Source: Brachypodium distachyon (lineage: Eukaryota; Streptophyta; Magnoliopsida; Poales; Poaceae). Taken from it: a DNA stretch of 64,000 nucleotides. Location: assembly GCF_000005505.3 (NCBI RefSeq), contig NC_016131.3:1-64000 (forward strand). Direction: 5' to 3'. The notes under the pieces were generated by a model. It was not told the DNA's origin, made no database searches, and saw only the letters and a program-made list of their open reading frames with translations. The stretch's first letter is position 1. Each line of letters starts with the position of its first letter. A program made the position numbers and the translations under genes. Positions 22,193 through 31,989 of this stretch are shown piece after piece.

Positions 22193-22264
22193 CTCCCTCC
22201 AACCCATATTACCTAGACGCTAGATACATTCTTATTTGCGAAAGGTAATATGGGTCGGAGGGAG
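22193..22264. mobile_element. Stowaway-like MITE, 72 bp
   Basis: Ends CTCCCTCC and GGAGGGAG. The terminal 22 bp on each side are inverted complements with one mismatch, leaving only a short loop. TA precedes it on the left; the right flank is TT, so the TA target duplication is imperfect. Confidence 0.75.
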
Positions 22265-22852
22265 TTCCGTTGAACACGGAGCAGAACTGCCCTTTCTGGC
22301 TGCGGATTACATGGCTGCTGGATATGCTTGAAAAATGAAAAGCATAAAGCGCTCCAGCTGCTCGCGCACTTTGTGCTGGATCATGTTCTTAACGTGTTCT
22401 CGATTGCGGTAGCATTACCCGAACGATTTATTATCTACCGTCAGTAATCCAAAACTTACGTATGCCGGAGACCTCTTGTAGACACCAAACATTGGGGCCG
22501 TCTGGTGCTCTGTCGACAGAGAACTTGTATATTTCTCAGTCGATGCCTCGAGCGGTCGAGCCAGCGGTTCGTTTCCAGTCGACATTTTTCTTTGAGCTGC
22601 TTTTTTTTTTTGAGCGTGCATGGTCGAGGGGTCAGAACCTGTGAAGTGCTTTGTTTTGTTCTTGTGAAACTAGCCGCCCATTAGATTTTAGACCTGCGTC
22701 TAGCAAACAAGGAATCAGTCCAAACTCCAGAGCGTGAATCTAGCATGAACAATCGGCCGTTGCGTTGCCAACGAACGAGATTCTTTCCAATTGTTTCTTG
22801 ATCCAGGCGGAAGCCGGAAGGGAAGGAATACTTCCAAGGGAGATCTCGCTCG
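22265..22852. other. Intergenic upstream of the WAT1 fragment
   Basis: No gene recognised. A GCTTTTTTTTTTTGAGCG tract lies near 22600. Confidence 0.45.
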
Positions 22853-23022
22853 ATGGCGGCGACGTTCAAGTCGGAGTGGGGGCCGGCCATTTGCATGGTG
22901 CTGATCGAGCTGTTCACGACGGGGCAGATGCTGCTCACCAAGGTCGTCGTCGACACCGGCCTCTTCGTCTTCGCCCTCCTCGGCGCCGCCTTGGTCGTCC
23001 CCTTGGCTGTCATCTTTGAGCG
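22853..23022 (+). pseudogene. WAT1-related (EamA/MtN21-type) transporter, first-exon fragment A
   Basis: MAATFKSEWGPAICMVLIEL, followed by LTKVVVDTGLFVFALL and GAALVVPLAVIFER, is the first helix pair of plant WAT1-like drug/metabolite transporters. The exon ends at GAGCG|GTCAGT, a good donor at the usual place. The residues normally between ALL and GAAL (a TYRFFL-like segment) are absent. No downstream exons follow before copy B at 24426, so this is a partial copy. Membrane protein if expressed. Confidence 0.6.
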
Positions 23023-23774
23023 GTCAGTACTACACAGTATGAATCAAAGTTTTAAATAGAGAGTTGTAGCATCTTAACAATAGAGCTGATGTACGTAGCA
23101 GTTTGGAATGGTCCCGCTATGACGATGTTTTAGTGGCAAGCTAGCGGTAAAACACGCGTTGCTAAACTGCAAATATTGCTAAAATTGGACATGATTTAGC
23201 ACAAAATCCTCGTCACCGTCTCAGGAAAATCGTTGGGTCGGCTCATTCCCGATTTCTTCTTTTATCCTCCGAAAATCAAAAGGAGCAATTAATCTTCATT
23301 TTTTGTGACGATCACAAGGAGGAATCTAGCCTCCATTCCCAATCATCTTCTCTACTACCTCGATATATGATATGTGATGCCTGAGTGGGTGATTTTTTTT
23401 ATATTTTTCATGATTTTTGCAAACTCAGTAAATGGCTTATAGCATCTCTAGCAGACCCATTATATATCGATACCGTGAAACTCATTTAAGTTAGACCTTA
23501 AAACTGTTTTAAGGTATCTCGTGGGCTGTGGCGGAACAGACCCTGCAAACTTTTACCATAAAACCGAATCATCCTCCTCCTGCTTGTTCCTCGGGTTGCG
23601 AGGGGAACCGATGGTCGGAGCAGGCTTCACGCAAAATCGTCTCGGACACACCAGATCCCGACAAATTAAAACTTTGTCTAAACTTATTACATGTTTTTTC
23701 TGCTTTCCATTTTGTAATCTTCTAATTGAGATTGCATATGTATATATGGAATCCCAATGCATAGGTCGACACGT
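23023..23774. other. Spacer, no gene recognised
   Basis: Noncoding sequence between the two WAT1 fragments. The open frame at 23521-23877 has no domain and crosses into transposon-like sequence. Confidence 0.45.
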
Positions 23775-24103
23775 TTTTCATTCTTTAGGCTTTGGTTGGC
23801 CCTACGGCAAAAAATTGACAGGGGCCCCACTTCTGCCGCGCACGAGAGACGGCGCCGTTAGGGGCAGCAGACCGTGATCTGCTCTTCTTTGCGGTATGCC
23901 CGCTATAAAGCCTACATCAAAGGCTTTACCGTAGGCCTGATGGAAAGTATACAACAAAGACGCCTTTACTGTGACTTGCCCACGCAAACTGCCTTTGCCG
24001 AAGGGCCCGATGGAAAGCCTACATCAAAGCCTTTGTCGTAAGCTCTCTAGGCTTTGCCGAAGGCTTTTGGCCTGCGGCAAAGAAGGTTCCTGCGGTAGTG
24101 TGA
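23775..24103. mobile_element. CACTA-type transposon end fragment
   Basis: Repeated phrases of the form GCCTTTGCCGAAGGC and their inverses (about 23920-24085) are typical of CACTA subterminal arrays. The right border GGTTCCTGCGGTAGTG (24088-24103) is the complement of a CACTACCGC terminus. The matching left terminus is not seen, so it is a one-ended remnant. Confidence 0.6.
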
Positions 24104-24425
24104 CCATGGTTGCAATTGCCGGCCGGCAAGCTGCAGCGACAAGGGCGGTAGGAATGGCTGCTCGATGTCTGCCTTTATTTGGCACTAGCTACATCCATTT
24201 CTTTCCATGTTGTATGGTTGAAGCAGTTTCCTTTCGCTTTCCTTGTGGTGACATGAAATCATGTTTCCTTTGTGGAGAAGTAAGATTCCTATGCACGACA
24301 CTGTTCTCATGAATATTGAATGCTATACACATAACTGTCAGTTAGAGGAGCCAGCAGCACCATAAAACTCTCCATGTTCGTTAAGTTCTGCTTCTCTCCA
24401 ATGTCCACTGTTCCATTGGTGAGGC

Positions 24426-25110
24426 ATGTGGGACTCAAACCTCAAGGAATGGTTGCCAGCTTTATTCATGGTGCTGGTCCAATTTTCCAACGTTGTACTT
24501 CTGTGCTCGTCAAGGTGGTGGCTGATGACGAGTCCTCCATGTGGAACATCCTCACATACAGCTTCTTCCTTGGCGCATTGTTGGCTGTCCCCTTGGCCAT
24601 GTTTTATGAGAAGTTGGCTCCTACCATTACAACCATCACCAATTATTACAACTATTTTTATTTGACAAATTTTATTTTTTATTTTTTATTATTTTCGCAA
24701 AGGCGTGATTACAAAGGGTTTTGAAAGTTGTTTTGGAGAATTTCACAAACTCCCTCCGATTCATGATAAGTGTCGCTGATTAGTATAAATTTATACTTAT
24801 ACTAAATCAGCAACACTTAATATGTATCGGATATTCGGAGGGAGTAACATATTTTCCAACAGCTTGCTTTGGAACTTTTGGTTGCTTCACCTTCTTACTA
24901 TCTGCTTTTTTACGGTTAACTAGTTAGCAGTTTTTGAGGATGCCATTTCATTGCACGTTAGGATACAAGTTTAGTCTAAATTATTTGATGTGCTTATAGA
25001 TGGCGGAGTTGATGTATATATGATTGCTCTAATGTAGAGGGAAGTTCAAGGAGCTCACACTGAAGGCATTCATATGGATGTTTATCAGTGCACTTGTTCA
25101 GTCCTCTGCT
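24426..25110 (+). pseudogene. WAT1-related transporter fragment B, frameshifted and cut by a LINE
   Basis: MWDSNLKEWLPALFMVLVQF (24426 on) starts the same helix pair as copy A. After VVLL the frame shifts, and the rest is read as LVKVVADDESSMWNILTY and FFLGALLAVPLAMFYEK. A second exon begins after AATGTAG at 25038: GKFKELTLKAFIWMFISALV, matching the LTLKA helix that opens exon two in this family. That exon stops at about 25110, exactly where the LINE 3' end begins; the remaining helices were not found beyond the LINE. Confidence 0.62.
24750..24844. mobile_element. Stowaway MITE, 95 bp
   Basis: CTCCCTCCGA at the left and GGAGGGAG at the right, inside long inverted arms (GATAAGTGTCGCTGAT / ATCAGCAACACTTAATAT). 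TA follows on the right. It lies in the intron of WAT1 fragment B. Confidence 0.85.
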
Positions 25111-25452
25111 TATTTTTTGATGAAAATGCAGCAGCGCTGCCTTTCATTACTTAAGGGAGAGTTAGAGATTTAAATACAAACGTGGAACAGCAGATGAGAG
25201 GGAGGTGGGGAGCAACTACAGCTGGAGGGAAACAAGAGCATGTAACTCGGGAGGGCGAACCCTGTGAAACCACATTTGCTCAATCATCTAAAAGGAGGCG
25301 ACAGGCGACAGCAGCACAACCGGCTGATTTCCATGAGAGGAGCTCCTCGCGGGCAAGGTCACAAAGACTGGACATTGAGCGTTGCTTGGAGTGAAACACC
25401 CTGTGGTTACACTCAAGCCAGAGCATCCACCAACCGAGCATCACGGCAGCCC

Positions 25453-28370
25453 TCAGGCGGTTGCGATGAAAATGGATCGGCAGAGATGATCTTCATTGGA
25501 CCACCAGTCAGCAATAGAGCTTCCGGAGAGGTGAGGCGGTGACCGGATGCGGATGTTGATCATGGGGAGGAAATTGGCCCAGAATTGAGTTGAGAAGGTG
25601 CAAAGCATGAAAATGTGATTGGCAGTTTCAGGAGAAGATCCACAGAGCTGGCACGTCGGGTTGTGCGGGATACCTTTGGTTGCTAATCTGTCAGCAGTAA
25701 GGCATCTTTCCAAGGTAATAGTTCAAGCGAAGAATCTGACCTTAGCTGGGATTTGAGTTTTCCAAATTAGGGCAGCAGCGGAGAAGAGAGTTCGACCGAA
25801 GAAATGAGCTTTGTAAGCCGAGCTCGCAGAGTAAAGACCAGAGGGATGAAGCTTCCAAGAAATTGAGTCCTCTGCCTCGGAAAGGTTAATATTTTGCACA
25901 ATGCCCCATAATAGAATGAATTGCAGGAGGATTTCATGTGATGGCTGTCTTTTGATATTACGAATCCAACTGGGATTTCCCAAGGCATCTTTTATAGAAA
26001 TTCTCTTTCTCCTAGAGTGCTTGAAAAGAGCTGGAACCTCTCGGCCATCGTCTGCTGATTATGCCATGGGTCTAACCAGAAGGAACACCAGGAGCCATCG
26101 CCAATAGTGAAGGAGGAAGCTGCATGGAAGAGAGCCAAGGTGCGTTGATCTTTTGCGATGCTAGCGACATAATCTTTGCCAGATCCCTCTTCCCATGTTG
26201 CAAATAACCATCTTGCTCCGAGAGCCCTACCTTGGCAAACAAGATCAGGGATGCCTAGCCCACCATACTCTTTGGGAGCGCAGACTTTTTGCCAGGCCAC
26301 TAAGCTTTTAGCGCCAATCGGCTGATCGGCACCAGCCCAAAGGAAAGAGCGTCGAATCTTGTCAATCTGCTTGATGACCCAGACAGGCTGTTTGATAGCT
26401 ACCATTTGATAGGAGGGCAGCGACGAGAGGACAGAAATGATAAGGGTTAACCGGCCAGCTTTGGATATGAATTGGCCTTGCCAGCCAGCAAGTTTTTTGG
26501 CAACTTTATCGATGATGGGCTGGAAGTCCCCTCTTTTAAGCTTAGCCACGACCAAAGGCATGCCAACATAAGTGCAAGGGAAATCTCCACGGTCACAACC
26601 CAGGTAGCTGATGGCATGATTAAAATCAACGTCTGCACATTTGATTCCAAATATTTTGCTCTTATGAAAATTAACAATGAGGCCAGAGGCTTGCCCGAAG
26701 AGCTTGATAATTTCTGCGGTAGCTTGCTGATCTTGGATGCAAGGGTTCAAGAAGATCATAGCATCATCAGCGTACAGAGAGATTCGGTTAATGTGGTTGC
26801 GGCGGCCAATCGGATGAAGAATGGCGGTCTGTTCAGCATAGGCCAGTAAGCTAGCCAAGCAGTCCATGATGATGACAAATAGGAGTGGCGATAGAGGATC
26901 TCCTTGTCGTAGGCCACGGCGATGAGAAATTCTGTCCGAGAGCGACTGATTCACCAAAATTCTGGATGAAGAGGTTCGAAGCAGCATGGCAATCCATTGA
27001 ATCCATCTTAAAGGAAAGCCCATGAAATTTAGCACTTTGATGAGAAAAGGCCAAGGAACTGAGTCAAAGGCTTTGGAGATATCTAATTTCAGCATGAGGG
27101 TGGCTTGGTTTTCGCAGTGCAGCCGTAGCGGCCCTTAATGAAAGCATTTTGACAGGGGGAAATAAGGTGCGGCATGAAAGGTTGGAGCCTAAGAGCCAGA
27201 GATTTGGTTGCTAGCTTGGCGAAACTGTGCACCAGGCTGATGGGCCGAAAATCTTTTGGTTGAGAGGCTTCTTCTGATTTGGGCAGCAGCACAATATTGG
27301 CAGAGTTTAAGAGCAGCAGATTTTGGTCATTCATGGTCCAGAATAAGTGCATCGCGTTCATGATATCCTCTTTTAAGATGTGCCAGCAGGTTTGGAAGAA
27401 TTTGGCTGTGAAACCATATGGACCTGGAGCCTTCTCCGGGTGCAACGCGAAGATAGTGTTTTTAATTTCTGATTCAGAGAAAGGCCTGTCTAAATCAGCA
27501 AGATCAATCTGCGGCAAATGCAAATATCTGAGGTTGAGGGAGCAAGGATTGGAGCTGACAGTTCCAAAGATCTTCTCAAAGTGATCTTGCAGCATAGAGA
27601 TTTTATGTTCAGTGGAGGTAACAGTGATTCCTTCATTGACAAGCAGCGGAATTGAATTTTTGCGACGCCTATGAAAGGCCCGAAGATGAAAGAGCTTGCA
27701 ATTGGTATCTCCAACTTTGAGCCAGAGGAATCTTGATTTTTGCCGCCATATGGATCTCTCGACAGAGGCCAAACCAAGACAAAGGAGCTTTAGCTTTTTT
27801 CTGAAAATTAGTTCCTCATCCGTGAGAGTGCGGCAGTCACCAGCTTTGTCAAGCATCAGAATCAGCTCGTTGACAATTTCACTTTGGAGCTACAAGTGAG
27901 ATCTGAACCTGGAATTCCATCTCGATAAGGCCTTGGCAGTAGCGTTCAGCTTGTTATGAAGAGTGACAAAGGCATTGGAGCCGGAAGGGGCAGAAGTCCA
28001 GGCTTCATAGACAACAGGGAGGAAGTCCTCACGGGTAGACCAGTAGTTGTCGAAACGAAAACATCGGCATGGTCTAAAGGCGGCATCAGTGACGAGGAGC
28101 AGAGGAGATGGATTGCAGTAAGGTGAGATTCTGATCGTGCCAAGCAGTGATGAGGCCTCCTGCAGTGCCCTGGGCCGGCACGAAAACGAAATTGGAGAAA
28201 CGCGAACCACACGCAGCACTAACATCCAAGGGAGAAACAGCACTGAGTTTTGATTCTTGCAAGCAGACGACAGACACAAGATTGCTGGTAATCAGCTTAT
28301 GGACGGCACTACGACGGGCACGGGAGTTAAGCCCCCTAACATTCCAAACTAAAATTCTGAGACACTCCAT
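25453..28370 (-). pseudogene. LINE ORF2: endonuclease / reverse transcriptase, broken
   Basis: ORF2 proteins nick target DNA and copy the element's RNA. The start, MECLRILVWNVRGLN (28370), is the AP-endonuclease opening. It retains CLQESK, but then jumps to a late segment (CFRFDNYW, about 28060), so most of the endonuclease is deleted. The RT follows: EKAPGPYGFTAKFFQ, then DFRPISLVHSF and MLKLDISKAFDSVPW, then RGLRQGDPLSPLLFV and the catalytic YADDAMIF (about 26765). The C-terminal zf-RVT block (IWKTQIPAKVRFFA, CQLCGSSPETANHIFMLC) lies at 25990-25453. Several frame changes occur, notably near 28200, 27110 and 25720. Not functional. Confidence 0.85.
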
Positions 28371-28412
28371 GGGATACAAACACGACAACAGACAACCAGG
28401 CAGCAGACGCAA

Positions 28413-31095
28413 TCAGGCGGCCGCCTTGGCCTTCTTCTTTTCGGTGCCACGCTGTGACAAGGCAGTTAGGGCAGCAATCTGGCCCTCAGTCATCGGTTTG
28501 TCAAAGGAGGCAGAGTAGCGCGCGAGAAGCGCAGCGTCGTCAGTAGCAGCCTCCTCGAAAGCAACACCCAGCTTCTTGCAGATGAGGCGCTTGGCCTTGG
28601 ACATGGCGTGATCCGGGCTAGCTTGCTTGGAGGCGAGGCGCCCACTCCGACGGACCTGGACAGCGCCACAGGCAGGGCGTGAAGGCAAAGCCCGCGCCGG
28701 CCTGGCAAGCTACAGGAGGCCAGGCGTGATCGCCTCCGCGACACGCTGCAGGAAGTCGGTGAGGTTGGGCTGAGCAGCAGCAGCATCGGCGGGTGGGGCA
28801 GGGTCTGCTGCCACGGCCGCTGGAGCCAGCAAGGTAGGGGCAACGAGTGGGGCAGCAGGTAGCGGCATCTCCAGATCAGAGCTGGCATGTGGCACAGCCG
28901 GCGCAACTGGAGTTCCCAAGGGGAGAGCACCATGGTCGGCCACGGCAGGCACGGCCACGGTAGGCACGGTAGGCACGGCCATGGCAGAGACGGCAGGCAC
29001 GGCCACGGGAGGGGCGGCACCAGCCACGGCGGCCACAGCAGAGGCGGCACAAGCTGCCGCGGCCCGGACAGCGGGTGGCACCAGCGCGATGGAGAGGGAG
29101 GCAGCAGCAGTGGCCTCCGAAGGCGCCAGTGAGGGGTCGCTGGCAATGGCGCGGCGGCGGCCATGACGGCTGCCCCCACTGGCGCACCGAAGATCGGCCT
29201 CGCCCACACATCCAAGTCTGGCCATGGAAGCAACGAAAGGCTCGGAGGAGACATCGACAGTGCCGTCGACACAGCCACACGCCCAATTGAAGCGGTAGGA
29301 GTCCCTGTCGCTGCCGTCGGTGGCCGTGCCATCCGCGCCCGCGTGAAGCACCGAGATGGAGTCGAGGTGGATGATCAGAGGGTGGCTCAGCACCGGCGGC
29401 GGCGGTGGCAGGGTGGAGTCAGGTCCGTCATCGATGATCTCGGTGAAGCCATCCGGAAGGAGCGCCGAGTCAATGCCACGTCGAGGCGGCTCGGGGATGT
29501 CCAGGTTGAACTCCTTCGGAATGGAATTCGTGTCCTCCACCCAGCCCTTCACCACAAAGTAGGAGAAATCAGCACTGTTGGTGCAAATCTCAGCGACACC
29601 AGTGATGAAGGCATTGGGGAGGATTCGGCGAGCAGTGGCGACATTGAAGGAGTGAGCAGGCAGGCCCTCAATGAAGAGGCAGACATAGTGGCGGTACGTG
29701 ACTTGGGTGGCGAAGTGGTGGCGTGACCATGGGCGAATGGTGAGAGGCGTGCCCTGGTGATGGATGACACCCAGTGAGCGAAGTTCCTCTTTCCATCGGA
29801 AGTGGTTGAAGACAAGCAGGAAAGCGTCGGGGTAGAGCAGGTCCACGCGGCAGGCGTCGCATGGCATGTTCGGCATGGCCTCCATCAGCGCCTCGTAAAT
29901 GTCCGGGGGAGCAAGGCGGGGGCGCATCCCAACGACTAAAGGATCAGCGAGTACGCTTCATGCTGACGCTCGGCGGTGTAGAGCACCTGGTTGCGCAGAC
30001 CCACCGCCCGGCCATGGTCAGGGCGGTGGAGAGGGCAGCCGTCCACGAGAGTGGCAGCGACGGGCAGCACGGAGTAAGGCCCAACAACATCCAGCATCGT
30101 AGGAGTGCCGGAGGGAGGGAGGGAGGCGGGGTGGCGGTCGAAGGGGGTGGAGGCGGGGCAGGTGGAGAGAGGGGAATGGTAAGGCGAGAACGCACTGGAG
30201 GGGCAGTCGGTTGGGTGGGGAAGGTGAGCCGAGAGCGAACGGCAGGGGTGGCGGGGCGAGGTGGTGGTGAAGATGATGGGGAATGGAGGATGGAGGCAGC
30301 GGGGGGGAGCTGGGTTAATATAGGGGTGGGCGAGGCGAGCACGGCTGGAGCGCGGGTGGCATGGGAGGGAGGGCGAATGGCGCGAGGGGGGAGGTCACGA
30401 GATCAACACACCTTGGCAATGTGCCCAGATTCGAAGCAGTGCGTGCACTTAACAGGGAACGTGCAGAAGGCAACTTGATGCGAGGACGAGAGGCAGCGGA
30501 AGCAGCGTCCAGCCAGATCGACGAACGCACCATCGGGTCGGAAGAAGCCTTGGCGAACAGGGGTACGGGCCTGGCGCGCAGGGGCACGTCATGTCGGCAT
30601 GGGGGGAGCTTGCTTCACGGGTCGCCCCCCCGGGCCTACCAGCTGCCACGACCGGTCAGAACGCGTCGTGCCCCAGGACCCATCCGCCGCGCACGTCCCG
30701 TCAGCGGGCCCAGCGGTCAGCATGGGCGGGGAAGCAACGGGGGCGGAGCCGATGGCGAAATCTGGCAGCCGTGGCGAGGCACGAGAGCCACCAGGCACCA
30801 GAGCGGATGACGGTCCGGACGCGGTGCAGACCTGTGCAAAAGATGGCGAAGTAGACCGCACGGGCACGGGCGACAAATCTGCAGCATGCGGCGAATCTTG
30901 AAGGCGCCGGGCATGGCGGATAGGCACGGGCGGCGAGACATCAGCAGGGGACGGAATCCTGCAGGCGAACAGGGAGAGCATCTTGCGGGTGACTGGGCGG
31001 TGAGGTGTCTGAGCTGGACACAGACCAGGAGACGCTCTCAGGGGAGATGGGCGGCAGGCGTACGGGCGGAGGGGATTGAGTTGGGACGCAGGCAT
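28413..31095 (-). pseudogene. LINE ORF1: gag-like RNA-binding protein, broken
   Basis: ORF1 packages LINE RNA. A Pro/Ala-rich N-terminus (31095-30589) leads to two CCHC knuckles near 30510-30412: CFRCLSSSHQVAFC and CTHCFESGHIAKVC, both C-X2-C-X4-H-X4-C, followed directly by a TGA. A second open part (29927-28710) has an RRM/DUF4283-like fold: LLVFNHFRWKEEL, FIEGLPAHSF and FVVKGWVED. It ends in a long Ala/Val/Pro tract. A third part (28688-28413) has RRSGRLASK and ends GTEKKKAKAAA. The parts lie in different frames, so the gene is decayed. Confidence 0.72.
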
Positions 31096-31240
31096 GTGGG
31101 GATGCAGAGCAGGAGCTTGAACGGCGGTGATACTGTCGGAGAGTGGTAGCGGTGGTCAGGGCTGGGAGGGGGCCGAGGAGGCCACCTTGGGCGGCAAAGG
31201 CAGCGGAGGGTGGCCCTGGGCGGTCGCGGGAGCGGTGGTT

Positions 31241-31989
31241 CAGAGAACTCTCGGTCTGTAAAAAGTTCCGTTTTTTAAGTAAACCTTGTGGGTGTCTTTG
31301 TCATCGCCTCTCACTGCAATAGGCATCGTCCCAAGGCAAGTCATGGCCAAGCTCCATCGTGCTGGCATAACGCAACGAGGACGATAAGAGTGTGGTCTCC
31401 GTGCTCGGCTGCGCCCATGCCGGCGCACTGGTGTAGTTGCTCTCGGCGTCGGCGATGGCCATGGTGGTGTACCGGCTCGCCAAATCCTAGGACGGCTGCG
31501 GAGGGATGCTAGTGTCGAATGGCGCGCTGCCACGACTCGTCCGGATGGCGGGCTCCGCCGCCGTCAACTGCGAGAAGGCCGTGCTCACGCTACAGCAACT
31601 CCAAGCGGTGCTAATGGACGGAAGTTCGCAACAAGTGTCTTCAATGTGGTGGTTCTGCACGAAAAGTTGGCGGTTCTGCTAAAAAATTAGCAAAATCGGT
31701 GGTTTTCGTAACAAGTGTCTTCAATGTGGTGGTTCTGTGCAATTTACCCTGTTTGGACAAGGTGGCACCACTTGTCCAGCATGTCGCCACAGTGGCCCCG
31801 ACCGGTGAGCCCCCCTATCAGGTTTTCAATCAAAACCCGTTCAAATCACAAATTAGTGCGCGGGAGTACAACGGTCCACTAAAGTGGTGGTGTTTGAATT
31901 TTTTTTTTAAATATGGTTTTCCTAAAAGGTTGCCCCAAATGTGGTGGTTTTGCGTAATTTTCTCTCGAGTAAAATACGCACGTAGTAAC
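31241..31989. other. Spacer with a possible ARM-repeat-like gene scrap and an 80-bp direct repeat
   Basis: At 31440-31622 (+) a frame reads MVVYRLAKS, a TAG, then MLVSNGALPRLVRMAGSAA and VLTLQQLQAVL. This resembles the ARM-like tail of a U-box protein, but it is short and I am not sure. ACAAGTGTCTTCAATGTGGT is present at about 31630 and again at about 31710 (80-bp spacing). Confidence 0.3.

Larger units (their letters stand above)
25113..31240 (-). mobile_element. L1-type LINE, near full length but degenerate
   Basis: The element carries two minus-strand ORF regions in the expected order: a gag-like ORF1 with zinc knuckles (about 31095-28413) and an ORF2 with endonuclease, reverse transcriptase and zf-RVT parts (28370-25453). 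ORF2 begins 43 bp after the ORF1 stop. The 3' end is marked by an A-rich tail (T run near 25113-25118 on the plus strand). The 5' boundary is placed where coding texture ends and is uncertain. No target duplication was found. Confidence 0.85.

Noticed and set aside
28860..30480. Several long plus-strand frames rich in Arg, Gly and His
   Set aside because: Antisense shadows of the LINE ORF1 low-complexity region; no domain, and the LINE strand explains the sequence.
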